47,682 nt of DNA. Origin: Bacteroidales bacterium (GTDB lineage: Bacteria > Bacteroidota > Bacteroidia > Bacteroidales > UBA932). The first letter of the stretch is position 1. Each line of letters starts with the position of its first letter. The stretch lies in assembly GCA_017458265.1 (NCBI GenBank), contig JAFTFV010000061.1:1-47682 (forward strand), written 5' to 3'. The notes under the pieces are model-generated. The model searched no databases. It worked only from the letters and a program-made list of their open reading frames with translations, and was not told the DNA's origin. A program made the position numbers and the translations under genes. Below, piece after piece: positions 35,544 to 43,057 of this stretch.

Positions 35544-36536
35544 ATGGGACTTATCAAACCATCCACAAAAGCATACCTCGCAACAGCCGGCTGCCTCATT
35601 CTCATCATTCTCAATGTTGGGCTGTTCGTATTCCTCCCCAAGAGTGCCGCACCCCTGTGGGTTGTCATATCCAATGTCATTACCGTCCTCATCATGCTCC
35701 TTGCAGTCAAGCCCATCATGACACTGCAGGACAAGGAAATAGATGAAAAAGCCCTCGCAAAAGCACGGGAAGAGGAAGCCCTCCGCGGTAAAATAGCCTC
35801 CCTGGAAAGCGAGAACCGCGAACTAGCCAGCCGCCTGGACACATACTCCCAGAGCGCCGGTGTCCCCTCTTCAGTGAACTTCACCTTCAAACTGGAGACA
35901 ATGACATACGACAAGAGCGGCTACATCGTCAAGGAAGAGCCCCTGGAGAAGTTCCTGGAAGACCCCGCCTACAAACTTGCCGACAAGAGCCGCCTCTCCA
36001 AATGGATGGACAGCCTCACCCATCCCGGCGACAGGAAGGTCCTTTACATCGGCAAATATTATGCAAAGGCGTCAATCGGCCTTGATTTCACAAAGATAAA
36101 GTATTCCGTCAGGGGCAACTACCTGGCCTTCGCCGGCGTCACCTTCACCAAGCTCAACGACCTTGCCTTCCAGAAATCCCCGGACGACGTAAACCACTGC
36201 TGGCTCCTGAACGAAGGCGAAGATACCGTCTCCATCAACCAGTCAGGCCTGTACAAAGATTTTACCGCAGAATATGCAAAGGTCCGTGCCGATGAAGCCA
36301 CCGCCGCCCTTGCCGACGAAGTCAAGAACCTCTGCGAACACTACACCTCCGTCTTCAGGAACAAGCTTTCCGAGCGATTCCCCCTAATCGAATTCTGCGA
36401 CGACATAGAAAACACCACGGACACATGGTACTCCCTTGCAGACCATAGCCGTGACTCACGTGTACTTAACATAGCTTCCAACATGCTTCTCATGGCCGAT
36501 GTCATGAGCGGCTCCTTAACCAGCGACAACCAATGA
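35544..36536 (+). CDS. Membrane protein of unknown function with coiled coil
   Basis: 330 residues, not recognised. Two membrane helices lie at about 10-30 and 38-56. A coiled coil (about 60-105, rich in E, K, A and R) follows, then a soluble domain of about 220 residues with no motif I know (KWMDSLTHPGDRKVLYIGKYYAK). Helices placed at the very N-terminus suggest a membrane-anchored cytoplasmic domain. It overlaps the GtrA-family gene by 4 bp and is the first gene of a three-gene operon. Confidence 0.75.
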   Translation: MGLIKPSTKAYLATAGCLILIILNVGLFVFLPKSAAPLWVVISNVITVLIMLLAVKPIMTLQDKEIDEKALAKAREEEALRGKIASLESENRELASRLDTYSQSAGVPSSVNFTFKLETMTYDKSGYIVKEEPLEKFLEDPAYKLADKSRLSKWMDSLTHPGDRKVLYIGKYYAKASIGLDFTKIKYSVRGNYLAFAGVTFTKLNDLAFQKSPDDVNHCWLLNEGEDTVSINQSGLYKDFTAEYAKVRADEATAALADEVKNLCEHYTSVFRNKLSERFPLIEFCDDIENTTDTWYSLADHSRDSRVLNIASNMLLMADVMSGSLTSDNQ

Positions 36537-36934
36537 ACGAATACTGGAGATTCTTCAAATTCGTGTTCTTTTCGGCAAGTGCCGGAATAATAGAGATGGG
36601 CAGCTTTGCCCTGCTTAACGAACTGCTCGACTGGCCATACTGGCCGTCATACCTCATAGCCCTGACGCTCAGCGTCCTCTGGAACTTCACCCTCAACAGG
36701 AAGTTCACTTTCAAAAGTACCGCAAACGTACCCAGGGCCATGTTCCTGGTGTTTCTCTACTATCTGGTATTTACACCGCTCACAACCATCGGCGGGAATT
36801 ACCTTGCAGAGGACCTCCACTGGAATGAGTATCTTGTCACAGGCATTAACATGGTACTGAACCTGGTCACGGAATTCCTCTATCAGAAATACGTAGTTTA
36901 CAGAAACCAAATTGATAACGCAGTAAAACAATGA
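36533..36934 (+). CDS. GtrA-like membrane protein
   Basis: 133 residues, four predicted helices. It has the GtrA-family pattern: FFSASAGIIEMGSFALLNELL in helix 1, then SVLWNFTLNRKFTFKS, the most conserved loop. GtrA proteins are thought to help flip undecaprenyl-linked sugars, often for O-antigen or wall glycans. No glycosyltransferase is adjacent, so the substrate is unknown. It overlaps both neighbours by 4 bp. Confidence 0.85.
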   Translation: MNEYWRFFKFVFFSASAGIIEMGSFALLNELLDWPYWPSYLIALTLSVLWNFTLNRKFTFKSTANVPRAMFLVFLYYLVFTPLTTIGGNYLAEDLHWNEYLVTGINMVLNLVTEFLYQKYVVYRNQIDNAVKQ

Positions 36935-37791
36935 GAATGGACGGACGGCGCGAAAGCCGTAATGTAGAAGACCGCCGCGGAAAAGGCGGAAGCGCAGCAG
37001 GCCTTGGAATAGGCGGAGTTGCTATCGTAGCCATCATCACCCTCCTCATGGGAGGCAATATCACCGACGTTTTCCGCAACGTCCAGAGCGCCGGCGGCGT
37101 ATCGGCCCAGACCACCTCATATGAGCCCACAGCAGAGAACGAGGCCCTGGCAAAATTCTCCCGCCAGATCCTGGCCTCGACAGAAGACGTCTGGAGTGCA
37201 TACTTCAAGCAGATGGGCATCGGCACTTATGAGAACCCTACCCTGGTCCTCTACACCGGCACCACGTCTACCAGCTGCGGCACCGGCCAGGCCGCCATGG
37301 GCCCCTTCTACTGCTCTGCCGACAAGAAGCTCTACATAGACCTCTCCTTCTTTTCTTCCATGAAAACCCAGCTGGGGGCCGACGGGGACTTCGCGTACGC
37401 ATACGTCATTGCCCACGAGGTGGGCCATCACGTCCAGAATCTTCTTGGGACACTCTCCCAGGCCCATTCCCAGATGGCCAGGATGTCATCCAAGGACTCC
37501 AACCGCATGAGCGTCCGCATAGAACTCCAGGCCGATTTCTATGCCGGCGTCTGGGCTCACTATGAGAGCAGCATGTTCTCCTCAATTGAGGACGGAGACC
37601 TTGAGGAAGCCATCCGCTGCGCTTCCGTAATCGGCGACGACTACCTCCAGAAGAAGTCGCAGGGATATGCCGTAGAGGAGTCATTCACCCACGGTACCGC
37701 TGCACAGCGCATGCGCTGGCTCAAGAAGGGCATGACCACCGGGGACATCCGCCAGGGCGACACCTTCTCCCTAAGCGACAGCCAGTTGTAA
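36931..37791 (+). CDS. ypfJ: YpfJ-family neutral zinc metallopeptidase
   Basis: 286 residues. One N-terminal membrane helix (about 24-42) after a basic, Arg/Gly-rich tail. The zinc site is HEVGHH (His162, Glu163, His166), with a downstream acidic ligand in ELQADFYAGVWAHY. This is the family of E. coli YpfJ, predicted membrane-anchored metallopeptidases of unknown substrate. It is the last gene of the operon, 4 bp before the convergent CotH-like gene. Confidence 0.88.
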   Translation: MRMDGRRESRNVEDRRGKGGSAAGLGIGGVAIVAIITLLMGGNITDVFRNVQSAGGVSAQTTSYEPTAENEALAKFSRQILASTEDVWSAYFKQMGIGTYENPTLVLYTGTTSTSCGTGQAAMGPFYCSADKKLYIDLSFFSSMKTQLGADGDFAYAYVIAHEVGHHVQNLLGTLSQAHSQMARMSSKDSNRMSVRIELQADFYAGVWAHYESSMFSSIEDGDLEEAIRCASVIGDDYLQKKSQGYAVEESFTHGTAAQRMRWLKKGMTTGDIRQGDTFSLSDSQL

Positions 37792-37795
37792 CGGG

Positions 37796-39547
37796 TTATT
37801 TTTTCACCAGTTCATCAAAACGGGTGAGCCTGCGGGTGATGTAAGATTTTACTACGCTTACTTCACCGGCATATGAGCCCTTTGGGGCATTGTTCTGGTG
37901 TACTCTCTGGCTCAGGATGGGCCAGCGCTTGAAATTGAGTTTCTGGGACTCATCCAGGAGCTTTGCCGTCTCATCCACATAATCATTCAGACTGGAAAGG
38001 GCCGGTTTTGATGCGTTCCAGATTTCCACAAGGCGTGCCTTTGCGGCAGCGTCCTGCTTGACAATCTTGTTTACCATGGTTCTGGTCGCATCGGAGGCTA
38101 CAGAGCCCGCACTGGCATATATATAGTCTGAAAGATTGTTTATTGGGTAAGTTCTCTGGTCGTTCTCGAATGCGAGGTCATAATCCCATGCCGGACCGGT
38201 GAACAAAACTCCGTCTCCCCCGTCCTTGTACATGTTCACGCTCCAGTAAGTGTCGGTATTGCCGCTGAACTCTCCCACGATGAAATTCCTGAGGAAACTG
38301 TCCACGTCAAGATACTTCCTGTATCCGTTCACCGGATCCTTGAAGCCGGAGCTCCACAGGGCCGTTTCCATTTGTCCGAAGTAGTTCTTGATGAAACTCA
38401 GCTGTGCCGCGGTAATCTCGTCATCCTTCGGATACTTCACAGTGACCGGCATGCCCTTCCCGGAGTAGAAATACACATCCTCTCCGTATGCGTATGCATC
38501 TATTTCAATCAGGTATCCATCCTTGGCCTCCACTCTTCCGGTGCCCACTTCCACCTGGTCACACAGCTGATAGCAGCCCTGGTACTCTCCATTGAAAACC
38601 ACGTCTACAGGTGTGCAGAAAGGGGTATAGGTCATGCCCACACGGCGGCTCACCTCGAAGGCGAGGATGTTGCGCATGAGGGTTTTGTCTCCGTAATTGT
38701 TGATAAGCGTCCATTTCTTGTCATTGGACGGCGAACCAAGGACATGGTGCTTTTCCTGGAACTTTATCTTATATGGCTTCTTTGGGAAATCCCAGCTGGC
38801 ATTTCCACGGCCGCGAATATCAGTCTGGGGCGCAGACAGCAGCTCCTTCCCGTCATTGGAGACTATATACACGTTGCACTTGATATAGTCCTTCTTGGAA
38901 GTAACCGCACGGGCGTTTTCCGTGTTGATTACAACCGTGGGAAGGTTGGTTATCTGGTAAAAGCAGGAGTCGTCACCATCGGCCTCATAACCGTAAAACT
39001 CCAGTTCCGCTATGTTGCAGCGGGCATCGTTCGGTCCCACATAGCGGACGTACCTGAAACCGCGGGAGCAGTTCACGTCCAGATAATGCATGACACCCGA
39101 ACTTGCACGTTCCTTTACCATTGCAATAGGGAGAGCGTCGCTGAAATCGGCCTCGTTGGCCCCTTCGAAAAGAGCCAGTTCAACCCTTCCTTCCTGGGTA
39201 ATGCGCGGAGAATATCCCACCTTGGTGATCACATGCTTTTTTCCAAGGTCAAGTCCCGCCCACGTGCCGCTGCGGTCATAAGATGCAAAGAAGGTGTTGA
39301 AATCCCTGTCGAAGGCGCAGTTTCTGCTGTTCACCGTGAAAGAAACCGCCCCGCTGCTGTAGTCCACGGCCTTTTCCGTGCCGATTACCGTCCCGAAAAG
39401 TTGCTTTGTGACGGCCGGCTCCACCGGCTTTTCCGAAGGTTTTTCCTCCGGCTTCTGAACCGGAACGGGAACAACCTCCTTCTTCTCGCAGGAAAGGACC
39501 GCAAAAACAGCCACCGCTGCCGCCAATATGCCATACCTCACATTCAT
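37796..39547 (-). CDS. CotH-kinase-family lipoprotein
   Basis: 583 residues from the ATG at 39547; the open frame continues upstream but without a signal peptide. Lipobox AVLSC with Cys20, then a Pro/Glu/Lys linker. An N-terminal discoidin-like domain (about 55-190, YDRSGTWAGLDLGKKHVITKVGY) is followed by a CotH domain (about 205-580) with RGRGNASWDFPKKPYKIKF and the catalytic-type WDYDLAFEN. CotH proteins are atypical protein kinases in spore formers; in Bacteroidota they are surface lipoproteins of unknown role. No operon partners. Confidence 0.85.
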   Translation of the reverse strand: MNVRYGILAAAVAVFAVLSCEKKEVVPVPVQKPEEKPSEKPVEPAVTKQLFGTVIGTEKAVDYSSGAVSFTVNSRNCAFDRDFNTFFASYDRSGTWAGLDLGKKHVITKVGYSPRITQEGRVELALFEGANEADFSDALPIAMVKERASSGVMHYLDVNCSRGFRYVRYVGPNDARCNIAELEFYGYEADGDDSCFYQITNLPTVVINTENARAVTSKKDYIKCNVYIVSNDGKELLSAPQTDIRGRGNASWDFPKKPYKIKFQEKHHVLGSPSNDKKWTLINNYGDKTLMRNILAFEVSRRVGMTYTPFCTPVDVVFNGEYQGCYQLCDQVEVGTGRVEAKDGYLIEIDAYAYGEDVYFYSGKGMPVTVKYPKDDEITAAQLSFIKNYFGQMETALWSSGFKDPVNGYRKYLDVDSFLRNFIVGEFSGNTDTYWSVNMYKDGGDGVLFTGPAWDYDLAFENDQRTYPINNLSDYIYASAGSVASDATRTMVNKIVKQDAAAKARLVEIWNASKPALSSLNDYVDETAKLLDESQKLNFKRWPILSQRVHQNNAPKGSYAGEVSVVKSYITRRLTRFDELVKK

Positions 39548-39551
39548 AATG

Positions 39552-39581
39552 CAAATGTAATCATTTTTTTTGCCCATACAA
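39552..39581 (-). promoter_or_regulatory. Promoter of the CotH-like gene
   Basis: TTG (39581-39579), 19 bp, TACATTTG (39559-39552) on the minus strand. The box ends 4 nt before the ATG at 39547, suggesting a leaderless message. Confidence 0.6.
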
Positions 39582-39616
39582 CAAAGGGCAGGCATCTTGG
39601 CGATGTCTGCCCTTTG
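39582..39616 (-). terminator. Terminator-like hairpin after tRNA-Val
   Basis: CAAAGGGCAGGCATC (39582-39596) and GATGTCTGCCCTTTG (39602-39616) form a 15-bp stem with one T-G pair and a 5-nt loop. It begins 4 bp after the tRNA end. The T-tract after it is poor. Confidence 0.65.
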
Positions 39617-39620
39617 GGAG

Positions 39621-39695
39621 TAGGGACGATCGGATTCGAACCGATGACCTCTTCAATGTGACTGAAGCGCTCTAAACCAGCTGAGCTACGCCCCT
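39621..39695 (-). tRNA. tRNA-Val (anticodon CAC)
   Basis: 75 nt. Acceptor AGGGGCG pairs with CGTCCCT, discriminator A at 39621. Anticodon stem CTTCA/TGAAG encloses loop GTCACAT, giving CAC at 39660-39658. T-arm ATCGG-TTCGAAT-CCGAT. CCA is not encoded. It reads GUG. Confidence 0.94.
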
Positions 39696-39711
39696 GTTTT
39701 CAACGGGACTG

Positions 39712-39742
39712 CAAATGTAGCATCTTTTCCGTGAAAAACAAA
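39712..39742 (-). promoter_or_regulatory. Promoter of tRNA-Val
   Basis: On the minus strand TTTG (39742-39739), 19 bp, TACATTTG (39719-39712): a consensus promoter about 16 nt before the tRNA. Confidence 0.75.
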
Positions 39743-39762
39743 AATTTTCCGTCAAAAAAGCT

Positions 39763-39770
39763 TATCTTTG
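39763..39770 (+). promoter_or_regulatory. -7 box of the umuD operon
   Basis: TATCTTTG, then ATTCG and the ATG at 39776. It is divergent from the tRNA-Val promoter. I see no LexA-box palindrome, but the Bacteroidota motif is not well defined to me. Confidence 0.5.
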
Positions 39771-39775
39771 ATTCG

Positions 39776-40198
39776 ATGGAAAAATTTGAACCTCATCCCA
39801 TAGGCAGCAGTTTCGAAGGAGAAATGCTCGGCCAGATTAAAGCCGGATTCCCTTCCCCCGCAGAAAACGTCCACGAAAAACTGGACCTCGTGAAGCTGCT
39901 TGTAAGGCATTCGGCATCCACCTTCTTCTTCAGGGTGGACGGCATTTCCATGGTTGACGCAGACATGGACGAAGGGGATATCCTCATAGTAGACCGCTCT
40001 GTAGACCCGTGGAACGGATGTAAGGCCGTGTGCTTCATAGACGGGGAATACACAGTAAAGAAAGTGGAATTCACGGATGGCGGAGCCCTTCTTGTTCCAT
40101 GCAATGAGCACAACACCAAATACAGGCCCATTCCTGTGGGCCCCGAAAACAGTTTCCTCATCTGGGGAATAGTGACCTGGATAATCAAGAAAGCCTGA
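39776..40198 (+). CDS. umuD: UmuD-like S24 self-cleaving protein
   Basis: 140 residues from the ATG at 39776 (MEKFEPHPIG); an earlier in-frame ATG at 39731 precedes the promoter. The cleavage site is Ala23-Gly24 in IKAGFPSPAEN, as in UmuD/LexA. The Ser-Lys dyad is Ser58 (DGISMVD) and Lys95 (EYTVKK). After RecA-stimulated self-cleavage it joins UmuC to form DNA polymerase V. umuC follows after 1 bp. Confidence 0.94.
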   Translation: MEKFEPHPIGSSFEGEMLGQIKAGFPSPAENVHEKLDLVKLLVRHSASTFFFRVDGISMVDADMDEGDILIVDRSVDPWNGCKAVCFIDGEYTVKKVEFTDGGALLVPCNEHNTKYRPIPVGPENSFLIWGIVTWIIKKA

Positions 40199-40199
40199 C

Positions 40200-41462
40200 A
40201 TGTTCGCCCTTGCCGACTGCAACAACTTCTTCGCCTCATGCGAAAGAGTCTTCCGTCCGGAACTGAACGGAAAGCCAGTCATTGTACTCTCCAACAATGA
40301 CGGCTGCGCAGTTGCAAGGTCCAATGAGGCCAAGGCCCTGGGCATAAAAATGGGCGCTCCGTTTTTCCAGATCAAGGATCTTGTAGAGAAAAACGATGTG
40401 GCTGTATTCTCCGGTAACTTCGCCCTCTACGGGGATATGTCAAGGCGCGTACAGGAAGTCCTTAGGCGCTACTCCCCTTCCGTGGAGCAGTACTCCATAG
40501 ACGAGGCATTCCTGAACCTCAGCGGCATAGACACGGACTTCGACGCCTATGCCAGGAAGATATCGGCCGATTGCTATAAGTCCACTGGCATTCCCGTCTC
40601 CGTAGGGATTGCTCCCACCAAGACACTGGCAAAGATCGCTTCCAAGCTCTGCAAACAGTACCCCAAGCTCAAGGGCGGTTGCTACATGTGGCGGCCGCAG
40701 GACATTGAAAAGGTGCTCCGGCGCTTCCCCGTGGCCGATGTATGGGGCATCGGCAGAAGGTCTGTCCCAAAACTTGCGTCGATGGGCGTCAAAACCGCCT
40801 GGGACTATACACAGCTTCCGGAAGCCGCTGTCCGGAGACTCTTTGCCCTGCCCGGATTCAAGACCTGGAAGGAACTGCGCGGAGAGCCCTGCATAGAGTT
40901 TGACGACATCCTTGAAGACCGCCAGAGCATCTGCGTTTCCAGAAGTTTCACCAAGGAAATCACAGATGCCGATGCCCTCTGCGAGCAGATAGCGAACTTT
41001 GCAGAAACTGCCGTGCACAAGCTCAGGCAGCAGCATTCCCTATGCATGGAGATGGCCGTTTTCGCCTTCACCAACCGGTTCAAGGAAAATGCTCCGCAGG
41101 CGCATGTGTCGGTACTTTCCACATTCCCGGACGGGACCGACGACCACATGGCCTTCGTACTTGCCGCCGTAAGCGCCACACGCGAAATGTTCCAGGCCGG
41201 ATACGGCTACAAGAAAGCCGGAGTAGTAATAACAAAGCTCATTTCCAAGGCCCACATGAGCGGTTCCGTCTTTGCCGATACGAAGGAAGAAGAGCGCTCT
41301 CACAGGCTTTCATCGGCAATGGATGCCGTGAATTCCGTCTTCGGGGACGGGACTCTGAGGTTTGGAGTCCAGGGGGACGGTGTCATCTGGTCTTCGAGGG
41401 AGCATCAGTCCCCGCACTATACCACAAAGTGGGAAGATATACCAACAGTAAGTGTAAAGTAG
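40200..41462 (+). CDS. umuC: DNA polymerase V catalytic subunit UmuC
   Basis: 420 residues, Y-family polymerase. The N-terminal ALADCNNFFASCERVF carries the first metal ligand, and YSIDEAFLNL the other two. GIAPTKTLAKIASKLCKQ and WGIGRRSVPKLASMG cover the fingers and HhH region, and a C-terminal little-finger domain ends near residue 350. It copies damaged DNA in the SOS response with low fidelity. It is the second gene of a four-gene operon. Confidence 0.95.
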   Translation: MFALADCNNFFASCERVFRPELNGKPVIVLSNNDGCAVARSNEAKALGIKMGAPFFQIKDLVEKNDVAVFSGNFALYGDMSRRVQEVLRRYSPSVEQYSIDEAFLNLSGIDTDFDAYARKISADCYKSTGIPVSVGIAPTKTLAKIASKLCKQYPKLKGGCYMWRPQDIEKVLRRFPVADVWGIGRRSVPKLASMGVKTAWDYTQLPEAAVRRLFALPGFKTWKELRGEPCIEFDDILEDRQSICVSRSFTKEITDADALCEQIANFAETAVHKLRQQHSLCMEMAVFAFTNRFKENAPQAHVSVLSTFPDGTDDHMAFVLAAVSATREMFQAGYGYKKAGVVITKLISKAHMSGSVFADTKEEERSHRLSSAMDAVNSVFGDGTLRFGVQGDGVIWSSREHQSPHYTTKWEDIPTVSVK

Positions 41463-41463
41463 T

Positions 41464-42129
41464 ATGATAACAAGCGCTGAAACCATGCACAGGGCTATCT
41501 TGGAAGCAGGAATCATACCCTTCTTCGAGAATCCGGTCCGCGGGTATTCCATAGAGGAACTCACCGCCCCGGAATACTGGTTCGACGGTGATGCAGGCGT
41601 ACTTGGGCCCTGGGACTGGAAGATTGACTGCATCCAGAGCGGGGACATCGTCTACGGCAAATTCCTTGGCGGTAAGGCCGCTTTTGCAACGGTCGAATGG
41701 TACAAGGAACTCCGCGCCTGGAGACTCTCCCGCCTCTTCCCAGATGCCGCCGGGCAGAAGATTCTGGATTTCATCGGCACAAACGGGTCCATCTCCATAA
41801 AAGAGGTCCGCGGTCTCCTGGGGGTAAAGAAAGCCGCTGCCGATACCGCTATCTCACGCCTGCAGATGCAATGCCGCGTTGTCACGGGCGACATCCGCCG
41901 CGTCTACCGTGGCGAAGACCTTCACTACAACGGCTGGCAGGTAAGTTCATTCACAACACCGGAAGCCCTCTTCGGAGCCGACCCGGTCTTTCCCTTCCCC
42001 TTCAGGTCCGGTGCCGATCCCCTCGCAACGGAAGGCACTCCGGAGCAGTCGCTTGAACGGCTGCTTGAGCATATCGGCACCGTTTCAGGATGTACAGACA
42101 GAAAAACCTTAATGAAACTTATAAAATGA
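41464..42129 (+). CDS. AlkZ-related winged-helix protein
   Basis: 221 residues. The pattern GYSIEELTAPEYWF, GPWDWK, YGKFLGGKAAFATVEWY matches proteins named AlkZ-related in Bacteroidota, which resemble part of the HTH_42 glycosylase family that unhooks DNA cross-links. A winged-helix-like segment spans about 100-150 (ISIKEVRGLLGVKKAAADTA). The catalytic Gln-rich motif of AlkZ is not evident to me, so enzymatic activity is uncertain. It starts 1 bp after umuC, implying a role in damage response. Confidence 0.6.
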   Translation: MITSAETMHRAILEAGIIPFFENPVRGYSIEELTAPEYWFDGDAGVLGPWDWKIDCIQSGDIVYGKFLGGKAAFATVEWYKELRAWRLSRLFPDAAGQKILDFIGTNGSISIKEVRGLLGVKKAAADTAISRLQMQCRVVTGDIRRVYRGEDLHYNGWQVSSFTTPEALFGADPVFPFPFRSGADPLATEGTPEQSLERLLEHIGTVSGCTDRKTLMKLIK

Positions 42130-42734
42130 AAAAACTTGCAATCATCGCAGCAGTAACTTCCCTACTGGCCGCATGCGCTCCGTCACAGGAGAGCCAGAAA
42201 GGCGCCCTGGACACCATTTTCAGCCGCAAAAGCGTGCGCTCATACACCCAGGAGCCCGTTTCTGCAGAACAGACCGAGATCCTCCTCAAGGCCGCCATGT
42301 CCGCTCCCACGGGCATGAACGTCCAGCCCTGGCGCTTTATTGTCGTCACAGAACCCGAAGTAAAGGAAGCCCTTGCCGGTCCACGCGGTAAAATGATCAA
42401 GAATGCACCGCTCGTTGTCGTAGTTTGCGGCGAAACCACCTTCTCCAGGAAGGACCGTGAAACAGGAGAGGAGGTCAGCATGGACAACCCCAACTGGACT
42501 GCCGACTGCGCCGCAGCCACCGAGAATCTCCTTCTCGCCGCCGAAGCCCTTGGCCTCGGTGCCGTCTGGACCGCCTGCTACCCCTATCCGGAAAGGATGT
42601 CCCAGACCATCTCCGCCCTTGGCATCCCTGACGGCGTAACCCCCTACTGCATCGTTCCCGTAGGCCACCCCGACAGCGACAACCAACCCAAGGACAAGTG
42701 GAAGCCCGAGAACATCCACTACAATAAGTGGTAA
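42126..42734 (+). CDS. Nitroreductase-family lipoprotein
   Basis: 202 residues from the ATG at 42126, which overlaps the previous stop (ATGA). Lipobox with Cys17 (SLLAACAPS). The rest is a nitroreductase fold: SRKSVRSYT (FMN phosphate site), SAPTGMNVQPWRFIVV, and AAEALGLGAVWTACYP. Such enzymes are FMN flavoproteins that use NAD(P)H; a lipid-anchored one outside the cytoplasm would need another electron source, which is odd but common in Bacteroidales. It is the last gene of the umuDC operon. Confidence 0.85.
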   Translation: MKKLAIIAAVTSLLAACAPSQESQKGALDTIFSRKSVRSYTQEPVSAEQTEILLKAAMSAPTGMNVQPWRFIVVTEPEVKEALAGPRGKMIKNAPLVVVVCGETTFSRKDRETGEEVSMDNPNWTADCAAATENLLLAAEALGLGAVWTACYPYPERMSQTISALGIPDGVTPYCIVPVGHPDSDNQPKDKWKPENIHYNKW

Positions 42735-42740
42735 TAATTT

Positions 42741-42772
42741 TTTGCACTTTCCCACATTTTTCCTACCTTTGC
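42741..42772 (+). promoter_or_regulatory. Promoter of tRNA-Ser(TGA)
   Basis: TTTG (42741-42744), 19 bp, TACCTTTGC (42764-42772): consensus, 16 nt before the tRNA. Confidence 0.75.
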
Positions 42773-42788
42773 AATCCACAATTGCCCA

Positions 42789-42873
42789 GGAGGTGTGGCC
42801 GAGTGGTCGATGGCGGCAGTCTTGAAAACTGTTGAACGGCAACGTTCCGGGGGTTCGAATCCCTCCGCCTCCG
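42789..42873 (+). tRNA. tRNA-Ser (anticodon TGA)
   Basis: 85-nt class II tRNA. Acceptor GGAGGTG pairs with CGCCTCC, discriminator G at 42873. Loop CTTGAAA gives anticodon TGA at 42823-42825. Long variable arm; GTTCGAATC T-loop; CCA not encoded. It reads UCA and related codons. CAAAAAGGAATG follows, exactly as after tRNA-Ser(CGA). Confidence 0.95.
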
Positions 42874-42885
42874 CAAAAAGGAATG

Positions 42886-42916
42886 CAGCTGGTCGCGTAA
42901 GCGACCGGCTGTTTTT
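42886..42916 (+). terminator. Intrinsic terminator of tRNA-Ser(TGA)
   Basis: CAGCTGGTCGC-GTAA-GCGACCGGCTG, 11 bp with one T-G pair, followed by five T. It is hairpin A extended by bases that otherwise form P1 and P2. Confidence 0.8.
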
Positions 42917-42961
42917 GGCTTCCGGCGGCAGCCAAGCTTGCTTGGATGACGTTGGAAGACG

Positions 42962-42995
42962 AAAACAGCCAGTTGACCCTGTGGGTCAACAGCTG
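42962..42995 (-). terminator. Oppositely oriented terminator (hairpin C)
   Basis: On the minus strand CAGCT plus GTTGACCC pairs with GGGTCAAC plus GGCTG (one bulged T), followed by four T. It faces the tRNA terminator. Confidence 0.6.
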
Positions 42996-43057
42996 CATTC
43001 TATGCTTTGCAGGACCCCTGGCCAAGGGATGTCGGAGGGCGCAGCCCGACGAAATCC

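Larger units (their letters stand above)
42879..43057 (+). repeat. Multi-hairpin element 3' of tRNA-Ser(TGA)
   Basis: Outer stem P1 GAATGCAGCTG (42881-42891) with CAGCTGCATTC (42990-43000). Hairpin A GGTCGC-GTAA-GCGACC (42891-42906). P2 GGCTGTTTT (42907-42915) with AAAACAGCC (42962-42970). P3 CTTCC (42919-42923) with GGAAG (42954-42958). Hairpin B CCAAGC-TT-GCTTGG (42932-42945). Hairpin C GTTGACCC-TGT-GGGTCAAC (42972-42990). Then CTATGCTTTGCAGG and hairpin D at 43027-43057 (GGATGTCGGAG...CGACGAAATCC). Same order as the element after tRNA-Ser(CGA), with compensatory changes in P1, P2, A and C. Confidence 0.8.

Noticed and set aside
38372-39661. A 429-codon plus-strand frame opposite the CotH-like gene
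   Set aside because: It runs into tRNA-Val and has no domain signature; the minus strand has a lipoprotein signal and CotH motifs.
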